From Actinomycetospora cinnamomea (GTDB lineage: Bacteria > Actinomycetota > Actinomycetes > Mycobacteriales > Pseudonocardiaceae), in the NCBI RefSeq assembly GCF_003096675.1, contig NZ_QEKW01000014.1:1-64000 (forward strand): 64,000 bases of DNA, written 5' to 3'. This document shows, piece by piece, positions 22,326 through 32,699 of the stretch. Below the pieces are notes generated by a model. That model saw only the letters and a program-made list of their open reading frames with translations, searched no databases and was not told where the DNA came from. A program made the translations under genes and the position numbers. Each line of letters begins with the position of its first letter. Position 1 is the stretch's first letter.

Positions 22326-23299
22326 GTCGTCACGACCTCTCCACGCTCGTTGAGGGAGACGACGGCATCCTGACCCTCGTACCTGTACGTCCCGTTCGGC
22401 CGGTACTCCGGCGCCTTCATCGGATTGGCGACGGCGTCGGCCATGGCTTCGTCGGAGACGCCGTGTCGGTCGCGTCCCTCCGCACGTTCCGCGCCGTGCC
22501 GCGTCATCCCCGTGATCTCGCTCGGCGCCTCGAACGGCGGTGCCGCCGCCCCGCTCCCGCTGTCCTCGTTGACCTGGAACGGCGTCACCCGGTCGTCGCC
22601 GAGCGCGTGGTGCGTGAGATCCACCGCGCCCGCACCGGCCAGGCCCAGCCCCGCCGCGAGGCCCGCGAGCGAGGCGCCACCGACCGGGACCCCGACGGGC
22701 GCGCCCACGCCGGTCGCCGTCGCCGCCGTCCCACCGGCGACGCCGAGGGCGCTGACGCCCGCGAGGGTGGCTCCGCCGACGACCGATAGGGCGGAGGCGG
22801 GGTGCTGGAGCGCCGCGTTGCCGAGCGAGGCGGCGATGTTGCCGGCCTCGGCGATCCCGGACCCGCCGCCGCCCCGGGGAGCGGTGGCGGGCGCCGCGCC
22901 GTCGAGGGCGTCCGCCGCCGTCCGGAACGCCCGAGCCGTGGCCTCGTTCGCCAGGAGGGCCCGCTCGGCCGCCGCCTCCATGAGCGCCTGCCCGTCGGCC
23001 ACCGCTCGCGCGCGCTGCTGCTCGCCCAGGGCGAAGTCCCGCTGCGCGGCGCGGAGCTCGTCGGCGCACGCGCGCAGCGGTCCCGCGACCCCGGTGACCG
23101 CCTCGGCCGCCCGTCGCACCTGCTCGGCGTCGCCGCCGATGCGCGCCAGGGCCAGCGGCGCGGCCGGCCCGGACCAGTCGGTCGTGATCGACCGTCCGTG
23201 GGCCGCCAGGTCCTCGCCGACGACGCGCAGTGCGCGGCCGGCACCGGCCAGCTGCTCGGCGGCGGCGAGCATGGCCTCGGGGTCCCCGGCCAGGAGCAT
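22289..23299 (-). CDS. WXG-like polymorphic toxin with C-terminal DUF4258-like nuclease domain
   Basis: A 336-residue modular protein. Residues 1-135 are helical with a Trp-Ser-Gly at 42-44, like WXG100/ESX-exported proteins. Residues 145-235 are Gly/Ala/Val-rich and hydrophobic. Residues 263-336 form a compact domain with TRHGAERAEGRDRHGVSDEA and a TYRYEGQDAVVSLNERGEVV strand pair. This H-x2-R-x3-R...GVS plus beta-strand plan resembles DUF4258/RelE-barnase-like toxin domains, and the terminal Arg-His-Arg and Trp residues could be catalytic. No signal peptide is seen. It is overlapped by the EspC-like gene upstream (TGATG) and the immunity-like gene downstream. Export through a type VII system and RNase activity are inferred. 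Confidence 0.65.
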   Translation of the reverse strand: MLLAGDPEAMLAAAEQLAGAGRALRVVGEDLAAHGRSITTDWSGPAAPLALARIGGDAEQVRRAAEAVTGVAGPLRACADELRAAQRDFALGEQQRARAVADGQALMEAAAERALLANEATARAFRTAADALDGAAPATAPRGGGGSGIAEAGNIAASLGNAALQHPASALSVVGGATLAGVSALGVAGGTAATATGVGAPVGVPVGGASLAGLAAGLGLAGAGAVDLTHHALGDDRVTPFQVNEDSGSGAAAPPFEAPSEITGMTRHGAERAEGRDRHGVSDEAMADAVANPMKAPEYRPNGTYRYEGQDAVVSLNERGEVVTTWAKTSNGWRHR

Positions 23300-23640
23300 C
23301 AGCGGGGCGGCTCGAGACCGGGCAGGACGATCGGCGGGGCCTCCCCGGGCCCGAGACCCGCGGCCCCGGCCTGGTCGGTGGCGAGGTACTGGGCGCTCGC
23401 CGCGTCCAGCGTGGCGGCGCACTCGGTCACGCTGCCCGCGACCGCCCGGAGCAGGGCGTCGAGCCGCCCGGCGAGGGCGTCGGCCTCCCCGCCCAGCGGC
23501 CCGTCGCCGGACGCGCCCGCCGCCGCCCGCGCGCCCTGCCCGGCCTGGTCCACAGCAGCGCCCAGGCGGCCCGCGTCGTCACGCAGCTGATCGGCCCCCC
23601 GATGCAGGCCCTCGGGACGAACCTCGATCCCCTCCGGCAC
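23299..23640 (-). CDS. EspC/WXG100-like small helical protein
   Basis: A 113-residue helical-hairpin protein. VRPEGLHRGADQLRDDAGRL at the start resembles the EspC-type ESX substrate family (PF10824), which forms heterodimers with partner WXG-like proteins before export. It has no W-x-G itself. The C-terminus is a Pro-rich tail. The GTG start at 23640 is my best estimate; no good ribosome site is visible, and a longer form is possible. Its stop overlaps the toxin ATG by one base. It is likely the secretion partner of the toxin protein, as such pairs often precede polymorphic toxins. Confidence 0.55.
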   Translation of the reverse strand: MPEGIEVRPEGLHRGADQLRDDAGRLGAAVDQAGQGARAAAGASGDGPLGGEADALAGRLDALLRAVAGSVTECAATLDAASAQYLATDQAGAAGLGPGEAPPIVLPGLEPPR

Positions 23641-24023
23641 GCGGGGATGGTCACACGGCAGCGAGGGCCCGTGGGGTCGTTCCGCGAAGCTGATCGCTCC
23701 CGGTGCTCCGTGGACCCTGTGACATCGGGTCGATGGAGCACCTGGAGCGATCTCGTCGCTCCGGAGGGCGCGAGGAGCACGTCGCGCATGATCGAGACGC
23801 CTCGGGCGCTGCCGAACGTGCCCCTCGCTGACCTCGTCGGCACCGTCGAGAGGTCGGAGCGCGGGTTGAGCGTGTGCGACGCCACTTTCCTGCGCCGGGC
23901 CCGTCCACGATTCCCGCGCACGGCCGACGCGGTGGCGAGCCTCGCCTACCATGGAGTGTCGGACCGACGGGACGTCGCGACGACGGGCCGGAGACGTAGC
24001 GGAGCATCCGGGAGGTGGGCGCG
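23641..24023. other. 383-base intergenic region between toxin cassette and hrcA
   Basis: No gene can be supported here. The stretch separates the divergent toxin cassette and hrcA. It contains a very long hairpin (23692-23752), a -10-like TACCAT at 23947-23952 facing hrcA, and the hrcA ribosome site GGAGGT at 24011-24016. I see no CIRCE element (TTAGCACTC-N9-GAGTGCTAA). Confidence 0.6.
23692..23752. repeat. Long inverted repeat with 26-base arms
   Basis: Arms 23692-23717 and 23727-23752 pair at 23 of 26 positions around the 9-base loop TGTGACATC. The arms begin GATCGCTCC and end GACCC. It lies 52 bases upstream of the EspC-like gene on its 5' side and about 270 bases before hrcA. It could be a transposon end pair (MITE), a regulatory cruciform, or a strong bidirectional terminator; it resembles neither palindrome family A nor B. 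Confidence 0.75.
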
Positions 24024-25043
24024 GTGAACGCCGAGGAGCGCCGCGTCGCCGTCCTGCGCGCGATCGTCGCCGACTTCGTGGCCACCAACGAGCCGGTGGG
24101 CTCCAAGGCCATCGTCGAGCGCCACAACCTCGGGGTCTCCAGCGCGACGGTGCGCAACGACATGGCCGCGCTGGAGGAGGAGGGCTACATCGCGCAGCCC
24201 CACACCAGTGCCGGGCGCATCCCCACCGACAAGGGCTACCGGCTCTTCGTGGACCGGTTGCACCAGGTCAAGCCGCTGTCGGCGGCCGAGCGGCGGGCGA
24301 TCACGCAGTTCCTCGAGGGCGCGGTCGACCTCGACGACGTCCTCAGGCGTAGCGTGCGCCTGCTCGCCCAGCTCACCCGCCAGGTCGCGGTCGTGCAGTA
24401 CCCGACGTTGACGCGCTCGACGGTGCGCCACCTCGAGGTCGTGCGGCTGACGCCGGCACGTCTCATGCTCGTGCTCATCACCGACACCGGGCGGGTCGAC
24501 CAGCGCGTGGTCGACCTCGGCGACGTCCTCGACGAGGAGGACGTGTCGCGGCTGCGCGCGCTGCTCAACAACGCGCTGGTGGGCCAGCCGCTGGCGACGG
24601 CGTCCGCGCGCATGACCGACCTGCCCGACGACGCGCCCGACGGGCTGCGCTCGCCGCTGGTCAGCGTCGCCGCGGTGCTGGTCGAGGCGCTGCTCGAGCG
24701 GCCCGAGGAGCGCCTGGTGCTGGGCGGCACGGCCAACCTCACCCGGGCGGGCACCGACGCCGCGGCGCTGCGCGGCATGCTGGAGGCGCTCGAGGAGCAG
24801 GTGGTGGTGCTGCGTCTGCTCACCTCGGCGAGCGACCCGGGCACCGTGACCGTGCGCATCGGCGAGGAGAACGAGTCCGAGGACCTGTGGAGCGCGTCCA
24901 CGGTGTCGATCGGGTACGGCGCGGGGCATACGGCTCTCGGCGGCATGGGCGTCGTGGGGCCGACCCGCATGGACTACCCCAGCGCCATCGCGGCGGTGCG
25001 TGCGGTGGCGCGCTACGTGGGTGAGATCGTCGGGGGACGCTGA
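24024..25043 (+). CDS. hrcA: Heat-inducible transcription repressor HrcA
   Basis: A 339-residue repressor. The N-terminal winged helix reads [21 protein letters not shown] and [20 protein letters not shown], followed by [14 protein letters not shown], all diagnostic. The GAF-like dimerisation core ends with [20 protein letters not shown]. It represses groE-type genes by binding CIRCE elements, none of which lies in this window. GTG 24024 is preferred to GTG 24015 because GGAGGT at 24011-24016 fits the former. It is followed by dnaJ after 57 bases, as in M. tuberculosis (Rv2374c-Rv2373c). Confidence 0.97.
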   Translation: MNAEERRVAVLRAIVADFVATNEPVGSKAIVERHNLGVSSATVRNDMAALEEEGYIAQPHTSAGRIPTDKGYRLFVDRLHQVKPLSAAERRAITQFLEGAVDLDDVLRRSVRLLAQLTRQVAVVQYPTLTRSTVRHLEVVRLTPARLMLVLITDTGRVDQRVVDLGDVLDEEDVSRLRALLNNALVGQPLATASARMTDLPDDAPDGLRSPLVSVAAVLVEALLERPEERLVLGGTANLTRAGTDAAALRGMLEALEEQVVVLRLLTSASDPGTVTVRIGEENESEDLWSASTVSIGYGAGHTALGGMGVVGPTRMDYPSAIAAVRAVARYVGEIVGGR

Positions 25044-25100
25044 GCGCGCGCCCGCGAGGGCGGCGGCGGCACGAGAGCGACAGGACGGACGAGGACCAGC

Positions 25101-26258
25101 GTGGCGAAGGACTACTACGGAATCCTGGGCGTGTCCCGGGACGCGGACGACGGCGAGATCAAGCGGGCCTACCGCAAACTCGCCCGGGAGCTGCACCCCG
25201 ACGTCAACCCGGACGCCGAGACCCAGGCACGGTTCCAGGACGTCAAGAACGCCTACGAGGTCCTGACCGACCCGCAGAAGCGGCGCATCGTCGACCTCGG
25301 CGGCGACCCGCTCGACACCAGCCCCCGCGGCGGGGGTGGGGCCGGCGGCTTCTCGGCAGCGGGCTTCGGCGGGCTCGGCGACATCATGGACGCCTTCTTC
25401 GGCGCCGCCGGGGCCACCGGCGGGCGCGGTCCGCGCAGCCGCGTCCAGCCCGGCGAGGACGCGCTGATCCGCATCGACCTCACGCTCGAGGAGTGCGCCA
25501 CCGGCGTCGCCCGCGACCTCACCGTCGACACCGCCGTGCTCTGCGAGAAGTGCCACGGCGGCGGCGCCGAGCCCGGTACGCGCACCGAGACCTGCGACAC
25601 CTGCGACGGCCGCGGCGAGATCCAGAACGTGCAGCGCTCGTTCATCGGCCAGGTCGTCACCGCCCGCCCGTGCCCGGTGTGCCGCGGCACCGGCGAGATC
25701 ATCCCCAGTCCGTGCGCGCAGTGCGGCGGCGACGGGCGGGTGCGCTCGCGGCGCACGGTCACCGTGCAGGTGCCCGCGGGCGTCGGCGACGGCATGCGGA
25801 TCCGCATGGCGAACCAGGGCGAGGTGGGCCCCGGGGGCGGCCCGGCGGGCGACCTCTACATCGAGGTCTCCGAGGAGCGCCACGACTTCTTCACCCGCGA
25901 CGGCGTCGACCTGCACTGCCACGTCAGCCTGCCGATGACGGCCGCCGCGCTCGGCACGACGCTCCCGCAGCGCACCCTCGAGGGCGAGGAGGAGCTGACG
26001 ATCGAGCCCGGCACACAGCCGAACACCACGCTCACGCTGCGCGGGCGGGGCATGCCGCGGCTGCGGTCGACCGGCCGCACCGACGGGCGGGGTGACCTTC
26101 TCGTCCACCTCGACGTCCAGGTGCCCGACCGCCTCGACACCCGCCAGACCGAGCTGCTGCGCGAGCTCGCCGAGCTGCGCGGCGAGGAGCGCCCGGAGCT
26201 CGCGGCGCACCGCAACGGCCTGTTCGGTCGCCGGCGTTCGGGCGGCCGCGCGCGGTGA
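25101..26258 (+). CDS. dnaJ: Molecular chaperone DnaJ (type I, DnaJ2-like)
   Basis: A 385-residue Hsp40. The J domain carries HPD at about 32-34 ([10 protein letters not shown]), then a Gly-rich linker with [16 protein letters not shown]. The zinc centre has four repeats: [24 protein letters not shown] and CAQCGGDG. C-terminal substrate domains end in [26 protein letters not shown]. It stimulates DnaK ATPase and binds unfolded clients. As in other actinobacteria this is the hrcA-linked copy, distinct from the dnaK-linked DnaJ1. GTG start with GAGGACCAGC upstream. rsmE overlaps the stop (GTGA). Confidence 0.97.
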   Translation: MAKDYYGILGVSRDADDGEIKRAYRKLARELHPDVNPDAETQARFQDVKNAYEVLTDPQKRRIVDLGGDPLDTSPRGGGGAGGFSAAGFGGLGDIMDAFFGAAGATGGRGPRSRVQPGEDALIRIDLTLEECATGVARDLTVDTAVLCEKCHGGGAEPGTRTETCDTCDGRGEIQNVQRSFIGQVVTARPCPVCRGTGEIIPSPCAQCGGDGRVRSRRTVTVQVPAGVGDGMRIRMANQGEVGPGGGPAGDLYIEVSEERHDFFTRDGVDLHCHVSLPMTAAALGTTLPQRTLEGEEELTIEPGTQPNTTLTLRGRGMPRLRSTGRTDGRGDLLVHLDVQVPDRLDTRQTELLRELAELRGEERPELAAHRNGLFGRRRSGGRAR

Positions 26259-26995
26259 CGTCCGCCTGGACCCGCCCGGCCCTGTTCTGGGCCGAGGCGG
26301 TGCCCGCGGCCGGTGAGGTCGTCCTCGACGGACCCGAGGGGCGCCACGCAGCGGACGTGCGGCGGGTGCGGCCCGGTGAGGTCGTGCTGCTCGGCGACGG
26401 TGCCGGGACGCGGGCGCGGGCGGAGGTCACCGACGTCGCCAGGGGGCGCGTGGTGACGCGCGTGCTCGAGCGCCGCAGCGAGCCGGCGCCGGCGTTGCGC
26501 ATCGTCCTCGCCCAGGCGCTGGTCAAGGGCGATCGCGGTGAGCTCGCCGTGGAGCTCGCCACCGAGGCGGGTGTGGACGCGGTGCTGCCCTGGCGCGCCG
26601 AGCGCTGCGTGGCGCGCTGGGACGACGGCCCGCGGGGGGAGAAGGCGCTCGCGCGCTGGCGGGCGACCGCCCGCGAGGCGGCCAAGCAGGCGCGGCGCGC
26701 CCGCCTGCCCGAGGTGGCACCGCCGGTGACCACGCGCGACCTGGCGGCCCGGGGCGACGCGGTGCTGCTGCTCGAGGCCACCGCGGAGCACTCGCTGGCC
26801 ACGGTGCCCCTGCCCGACGAGGGCGACCTGGTGCTCGTGGTGGGCCCGGAGGGCGGGGTGACCGACGACGAGCGCGCGCAGCTGGTCGACGCCGGTGCGC
26901 GCGAGGTGCGGATGGGCCGCGACGTGCTGCGCACCTCGACCGCGGCGGCGGTGGCGCTCGGGGCCCTGGGCGCGCGGACGGCCCGGTGGGGGTGA
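26255..26995 (+). CDS. rsmE: 16S rRNA (uracil(1498)-N3)-methyltransferase
   Basis: A 246-residue SPOUT methyltransferase. After an N-terminal PUA-like domain ([29 protein letters not shown]), the knotted domain shows [36 protein letters not shown] and [19 protein letters not shown], the three standard RsmE motifs that form the SAM-binding knot. It methylates U1498 in the ribosomal decoding region. GTG 26255 overlaps the dnaJ stop by GTGA. The next gene again overlaps by GTGA, giving a coupled hrcA-dnaJ-rsmE-hydrolase run. Confidence 0.95.
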   Translation: MTSAWTRPALFWAEAVPAAGEVVLDGPEGRHAADVRRVRPGEVVLLGDGAGTRARAEVTDVARGRVVTRVLERRSEPAPALRIVLAQALVKGDRGELAVELATEAGVDAVLPWRAERCVARWDDGPRGEKALARWRATAREAAKQARRARLPEVAPPVTTRDLAARGDAVLLLEATAEHSLATVPLPDEGDLVLVVGPEGGVTDDERAQLVDAGAREVRMGRDVLRTSTAAAVALGALGARTARWG

Positions 26996-27885
26996 CCGTG
27001 ACGCGACGCGGGCTGCTCGCGGGGCTGGCCGCACTCGGCGGCGCGGCCGCCTGCGGGAGGGTGAGCACCCCGACCGGCGAGGTCGAGGTGCCCGCGCCCC
27101 GGCCCGGCACCCCCGAGCCGCGCCCCCTGACCTACGGGCCCGACCCCGCCCAGTTCGGCGTGCTGCACCTCCCGCCCGGCACCGGTCCGGTGCCCGTGGC
27201 CGTCGTGGTGCACGGCGGGTACTGGCGGGCCGCCTACGGGCTCGACCTCGGCACCCCACTCGCGGTCGACCTGACCAACCGCGGGGTCGCGGCGTGGAAC
27301 ATCGAGTACCGCCGCGTCGGCGCCGGCGGCGGCTGGCCCGCGACGTTCACCGACGTGGCCGCAGCGGTCGACCTGCTGACCGCCGAGGTGCAGGAGGCCG
27401 CGGGCGGGCGGCTCGACCTCGACCGCGTCGTGCTGCTCGGGCACTCCGCGGGCGGGCACCTCGCCACCTGGGCCGCGAGCCGCGAGCGGTTGCGCGACGG
27501 CTCCGTCGCCGCGGCGCCGCGGGTGCGCCCCGTCGGCACGGTCGCCCAGGCCGGCGTGCTCGACCTCGTCGCCGCGGCCGAGCAGGGCCTGGGCGGCGGC
27601 GCCGTGGTCGACCTGCTCGGCGGCACCCCGGCCACCGTCGCCGACCGCTACGCCCTGGGTTCGCCCGCCGCCCTCGTGCCCGCCGCCGGGCCCGTGGTCT
27701 GCGTCCACGGGGACGCCGACACCGTGGTCCCGCTGGACCAGTCGCAGCGCTACCTCGCGGCCGCGACCGCGGCGCGCGGCGAGGCCCGCCTGCGCGTCCT
27801 GCCCGGGGTGGACCACTTCGGGGTGATCGACCCCGCGCACCCCGCCTGGACCGCGGTGCGCGAGGAGGTCGAGGGCCTGCTGTGA
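26992..27885 (+). CDS. Exported alpha/beta hydrolase (BD-FAE/carboxylesterase-like)
   Basis: About 297 residues. The first 20 residues (TRRGLLAGLAALGGAAACG) look like a Tat or Sec signal with a lipobox-like AAAC, so it is probably a lipoprotein or secreted. The mature part has the oxyanion VVHGGYWRAAYG, the nucleophile elbow GHSAGGH, an acid in HGDADTVVP and the histidine in GVDHFGVIDP, a pattern of BD-FAE/kynurenine-formamidase-like esterases. The start chosen is GTG 26992, which overlaps the rsmE stop (GTGA); GTG 26986 is an alternative. The substrate is unknown. Confidence 0.8.
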   Translation: MTVTRRGLLAGLAALGGAAACGRVSTPTGEVEVPAPRPGTPEPRPLTYGPDPAQFGVLHLPPGTGPVPVAVVVHGGYWRAAYGLDLGTPLAVDLTNRGVAAWNIEYRRVGAGGGWPATFTDVAAAVDLLTAEVQEAAGGRLDLDRVVLLGHSAGGHLATWAASRERLRDGSVAAAPRVRPVGTVAQAGVLDLVAAAEQGLGGGAVVDLLGGTPATVADRYALGSPAALVPAAGPVVCVHGDADTVVPLDQSQRYLAAATAARGEARLRVLPGVDHFGVIDPAHPAWTAVREEVEGLL

Positions 27886-27914
27886 GTGGCGCTCGGCCGG
27901 TCCGTGGATGCGGC

Positions 27915-27920
27915 TAGGAT
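27915..27920 (+). promoter_or_regulatory. -10 hexamer before phoH
   Basis: TAGGAT matches the actinobacterial TANNNT -10 element and lies 41 bases before the GTG of phoH. No clear -35 is seen. A gap of 76 bases separates phoH from the preceding hydrolase, so this may start the phoH-ybeY-corC-era transcript. Confidence 0.4.
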
Positions 27921-27961
27921 TGACGTGAAGACCGACGGCGAGGAGCAGGACAGTTCAGCAC

Positions 27962-29019
<1,058 letters not shown>

Positions 29020-29023
<4 letters not shown>

Positions 29024-29598
29024 CCGACCCCGACACCGACGGGACACCCATGAGCATCGAGATCGCCAACGAGTCCGGCGTCGACGTCGCCGAGGGCCCG
29101 ATCGTCGAGGTGGCGCGCTACGCGCTGGACCGCATGGGGGTCAGCCCGCTCGCCGAGCTCTCGATCATGCTGGTGGAGCTGGAGCCGATGGCCGAGCTGC
29201 ACGAGCGCTGGCTCGACGAGCCCGGGCCCACCGACGTCATGTCGTTCCCGATGGACGAGTACGACTCGGCGCGCCGCCCGGACGCGCCGTCGTCCGGCCC
29301 GGCGCTGCTCGGCGACATCGTGCTCTGTCCGGCCTTCGCCGCCGACCAGGCCGCGGCCGCCGGCCACGACCTCGACGACGAGCTGCATCTGCTGACCGTC
29401 CACGGTGTGCTGCACCTGCTGGGCTACGACCACGCCGAGCCCGACGAGGAGCGCGCGATGTTCGGGCTGCAGGCCGAACTGCTGGCCGACTGGCGCACCC
29501 AGCGCGCCGCGGCGGCCCGGTCCGCCCGCGAGCGGGCCGCCGACGACCGCCTGCTCGGGACCGTCGGTCTCGGCGAGGACGGGAGCGCCACGCAGTGA
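29020..29598 (+). CDS. ybeY: Endoribonuclease YbeY (rRNA maturation factor)
   Basis: A 192-residue metalloprotein. The zinc site H-x3-H-x5-H is [11 protein letters not shown], preceded by the UPF0054 motif [12 protein letters not shown]. It takes part in 16S rRNA 3'-end maturation and ribosome quality control. The start at ATG 29020 overlaps the phoH stop (ATGA). A second ATG at 29050 ([10 protein letters not shown]) matches where many homologs begin and may be the true start. The C-terminal 40 residues are an actinobacterial charged extension. It overlaps the next gene by GTGA. Confidence 0.95.
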
Positions 29599-31034
29599 CC
29601 TCCGCGACCTCCGCCCTGGTCGGGCAGCTCGTCGCCGCGATCCTGCTCGTGCCCCTGGCCGGCGTGTTCGCCATGGCGGACGCGGCGGTGTCCACGGTGT
29701 CGCGGGCGCGGGTCGATCACCTCGTCCGGGAGGGCGCCACCGGCTCGCGGGCCCTGGCCGCCGTCGTCGCCGACCGGCCGCGTCACCTCAACCTGCTCCT
29801 GCTGCTGCGGCTGACCTGCGAGGCGGCCGCGTCGGTGCTCGGGGCGTTCGTCGCCCTGCAGCTCATCGGCCCGGACGGGCTCGCGCTGCTCGTGGCCGGG
29901 GCCGTCGTCGTCCTCGTGTCCTACGTGCTGATCGGGGTCGGCCCGCGCACGCTGGGCCGTCAGCACCCCTACGGCGTGGCGCTGGCCGTGGCGACGCCGC
30001 TGCGGATGCTCGCCCGCCTGCTCGGGCCGCTGGCCACGCTGCTGATCCTCGTCGGCAACGCGATCACCCCCGGACGCGGCTTCCGCGAGGGCCCGTTCTC
30101 CTCCGAGGTCGAGCTGCGCGAGATGGTCGACATGGCCGAGAGCCGCGGCCTGGTGGACGACGACGAGCGCGCGATGATCCAGTCGGTGTTCGACCTCGGC
30201 GACACCCGCGTGCGCGAGGTGATGGTGCCGCGCACCGAGACCGTGTGGATCGAGCGGGAGAAGAGCGTGCGCCAGGCGCTCGCGCTGGCCCTGCGCAGCG
30301 GCTACTCGCGCATCCCGGTGATCGGCGAGAACGTCGACGACGCGGTCGGCGTCGTCTACCTGAAGGACCTCGTGCGCCGCTCGCTCGACCAGGACGCGCC
30401 GCCCGACGGGCCGGGCGCGGTGGGCGAGGTCATGCGCCCGGCGGTGTTCGTGCCCGACTCCAAGCGCGCGGACGCGCTGCTGCGCGACATGCAGCGCGAC
30501 CGCAACCACATGGCGCTCGTCGTCGACGAGTACGGCGGCACCGCGGGTCTGGTGACCATCGAGGATCTGCTCGAGGAGATCGTCGGCGAGATCACCGACG
30601 AGTACGACGCCGCCGAGCACCGTCCGCTGGAGACCCTCGAGGAGGGCAGCTGGCGGGTCGCCGCGCGCCTGCCGGTCGAGGACCTGGAGCGCGCGACCGG
30701 CGCCGAGTTCGACGTCGAGGACGTCGACACCGTCGGCGGGCTGCTGGCCCAGCGGCTCGGGCGCGTGCCCCTGCCCGGGGCCGAGGCCGAGATCGCGGGG
30801 CTGCGCCTGCGCGCCGAGGGCGGCGAGGACGCCCGCGGGCGCATGCGCATCCGCAGCCTGCTGGTGTGGCGCCCGGCGGTCGACGAGGCGACGACCGACG
30901 GCGACGCCGACAGCGCTCCCACCGACGGCTCCGGCCCGGCGACCGGCGACGATGCCGACCGCCCCGGGGACGCCGGAACCGGGGGCGACCTGGCCCCGAC
31001 CGGGGCCCGCGACGGGAAGGACGACCGTGGCTGA
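29595..31034 (+). CDS. CNNM/CorC-HlyC family membrane protein with CBS pair
   Basis: A 479-residue protein. The N-terminal DUF21 domain has about four hydrophobic segments ([49 protein letters not shown]). Then follow a Bateman pair of CBS domains ([30 protein letters not shown]) and a C-terminal CorC_HlyC domain ([19 protein letters not shown]). Such proteins are magnesium/cobalt efflux or divalent-metal homeostasis factors, often called hemolysins without good reason. The last 60 residues are an acidic, Gly/Asp-rich tail. The gene overlaps ybeY and the next gene and corresponds to Rv2366c in M. tuberculosis. Confidence 0.9.
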   Translation: MTSATSALVGQLVAAILLVPLAGVFAMADAAVSTVSRARVDHLVREGATGSRALAAVVADRPRHLNLLLLLRLTCEAAASVLGAFVALQLIGPDGLALLVAGAVVVLVSYVLIGVGPRTLGRQHPYGVALAVATPLRMLARLLGPLATLLILVGNAITPGRGFREGPFSSEVELREMVDMAESRGLVDDDERAMIQSVFDLGDTRVREVMVPRTETVWIEREKSVRQALALALRSGYSRIPVIGENVDDAVGVVYLKDLVRRSLDQDAPPDGPGAVGEVMRPAVFVPDSKRADALLRDMQRDRNHMALVVDEYGGTAGLVTIEDLLEEIVGEITDEYDAAEHRPLETLEEGSWRVAARLPVEDLERATGAEFDVEDVDTVGGLLAQRLGRVPLPGAEAEIAGLRLRAEGGEDARGRMRIRSLLVWRPAVDEATTDGDADSAPTDGSGPATGDDADRPGDAGTGGDLAPTGARDGKDDRG

Positions 31035-31437
31035 CCGTGCCACCACCGGCGCCACCACGGCCGCCGCCCTGGGCGCACCGAGCGCGCCCGACGCGCTCGA
31101 CCCCGAGGACGCCAAGATCGTGACGCTGGCGCGGTCGGCGCGGGCGCGCACCGGCGCGGCGCAGGGCGCGGCCGTGCGCGACACCGACGGGCGCACCTAC
31201 GCCGCGTGCACCGTGGCGCTGCCCTCGCTGTCGCTCACCGCGCTGCAGGCGGCCGTCACGGCGGCGATGGCGGCCGGCGCGCCGGGGCTGGAGGCGGCCG
31301 CGGTGGTCGGGGTGACCGACCTCGACGCCGGCTTCGACGACCCGGGCCTGGCCGCCGTCGCCGACGTCACCGCGGACGCGGCGGTGCTCGTCGCGGGCCC
31401 GGACGCGGACGCGGTGCACCGGGTCGAGGGCCCGTGA
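31027..31437 (+). CDS. Cytidine-deaminase-fold protein lacking zinc ligands
   Basis: A 136-residue protein from GTG 31027, overlapping the CNNM gene by 8 bases. [18 protein letters not shown] followed by [22 protein letters not shown] aligns with the core of cytidine deaminases, but the catalytic HAE/CAE and PCxxC residues are missing, leaving AACTV where active enzymes have a zinc ligand and glutamate. It corresponds to the conserved actinobacterial gene between corC and era (Rv2365c in M. tuberculosis). It is probably a structural or regulatory paralog without deaminase activity. It overlaps lhgO by GTGA. Confidence 0.75.
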   Translation: MADRATTGATTAAALGAPSAPDALDPEDAKIVTLARSARARTGAAQGAAVRDTDGRTYAACTVALPSLSLTALQAAVTAAMAAGAPGLEAAAVVGVTDLDAGFDDPGLAAVADVTADAAVLVAGPDADAVHRVEGP

Positions 31438-32699
31438 CCGTCGCGCCGAGCCCGCGCCACGACGTCGTCGTGGTGGGCGGGGGCATCATCGGGTTCGCGG
31501 TGCTGCACGAGCTGCTCGCCGCCGGACACACGTCGGTGGCCCTCGTCGAACGCGAGCACACCCCCGGCACCCACCAGACCGGCCGGAACTCGAACGTCAT
31601 CCACTCCGGGCTCTACTACGCGCCCGGCTCGCTCAAGGCCCGGCTGGCCGTCGCCGGCTGCGCCGAGACCAAGGCGTTCTGCGCCGAGCACGACCTGCCC
31701 CACGCCGAGTGCGGCAAGGTCGTCGTGGCCACCGAGGCCGACGAGCTGCCGCGCATGGCCGAGCTCGTGCGCCGCGGGCGGGCCAACGGCGTCGAGGTGC
31801 ACGAGCTGGACGAGGCGGGCGTGCGCGACCGCGAGCCGGCGGTCGCCGCCCTCGCGGGGCTGTGGGTGCCCTCGACCGGCATCTGCGACTACGGCGCGAT
31901 CACCCGGCGCCTGGCCGACCTGGCCGTCGACCGCGGCGCGGTGCTGCACACCGGGCGCGCGGTGCGCTCGGTGGTGCGCCGGCGCCGCGACGTCGTCGTG
32001 CGCACCGACCGCGGGGACCTCCTCGCCGGGCAGGTCGTCGTCTGCGCGGGGCTGCGCTCCGACGAGATCGCGCGGGCGTCGGGCTTCGACCCGGGCGTGC
32101 GGATCGTGCCGTTCCGCGGCGAGTACTCCGACCTCGTCGGGCCGATCGGCGAGCGCGTGCACGGGCTCGTCTACCCCGTGCCCGACCCGGCGTTCCCGTT
32201 CCTCGGCGTCCACGCGACGCGCGGGGTGGACGGGTCGGTGCACGTTGGACCCAACGCCGTGCTCGCCCTGGCCCGCGAGGGCTACGACTGGCGCACGCTG
32301 CGGGCGCGCGAGCTGGCCGGGACGCTCGTCGACCCGGGGTTCCTGAAGCTCGCGGGCAGGCAGTGGCGCTACGGGCTGGGCGAGGTCCACCGGTCGCTGT
32401 CGCGGCGGGCGATGGCCGCGGCCGTGGCGCGGATGCTGCCCGGGGTCACCGCCGAGCACCTGCAGCCCCCGCACGACGTGGCCCGTCGCGCCGGGGTGCG
32501 CGCGCAGGCGATCCGGCCCGACGGGTCGCTGGTCGACGACTTCCTGTTCGTGCAGGACGGGGACACCGACTCGGGGCCCGGGAGCGGGCCGTCCGTGCTG
32601 CACGTGCTCAACGCGCCGTCGCCCGCGGCCACCGCAGCCCTGCCCATCGGGCGGGAGATCGTGGCGCGGCTGGAGGGGAAGAGCGTTGACGCAGCCTGA
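31434..32699 (+). CDS. lhgO: L-2-hydroxyglutarate oxidase
   Basis: A 421-residue DAO-superfamily flavoenzyme. The FAD motif VVVVGGGIIGFAVLHELL is at the N-terminus, and TGRNSNVIHSGLYYAPGSLKA and CGKVVVATEADE are LhgO-type signatures. FRGEYSDLVGP and HVGPNAVLALAREGYDW continue the match. It oxidises L-2-hydroxyglutarate, a by-product of central enzymes, to 2-oxoglutarate, usually passing electrons to the quinone pool. GTG 31434 overlaps the preceding gene (GTGA). Its insertion between the cdd-like gene and era is not seen in M. tuberculosis and suggests a lineage-specific gain. Confidence 0.88.
   Translation: MTVAPSPRHDVVVVGGGIIGFAVLHELLAAGHTSVALVEREHTPGTHQTGRNSNVIHSGLYYAPGSLKARLAVAGCAETKAFCAEHDLPHAECGKVVVATEADELPRMAELVRRGRANGVEVHELDEAGVRDREPAVAALAGLWVPSTGICDYGAITRRLADLAVDRGAVLHTGRAVRSVVRRRRDVVVRTDRGDLLAGQVVVCAGLRSDEIARASGFDPGVRIVPFRGEYSDLVGPIGERVHGLVYPVPDPAFPFLGVHATRGVDGSVHVGPNAVLALAREGYDWRTLRARELAGTLVDPGFLKLAGRQWRYGLGEVHRSLSRRAMAAAVARMLPGVTAEHLQPPHDVARRAGVRAQAIRPDGSLVDDFLFVQDGDTDSGPGSGPSVLHVLNAPSPAATAALPIGREIVARLEGKSVDAA

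Noticed and set aside
23953..24023. CIRCE element expected near hrcA
   Set aside because: No TTAGCACTC-N9-GAGTGCTAA or close variant could be found; HrcA targets must be elsewhere.
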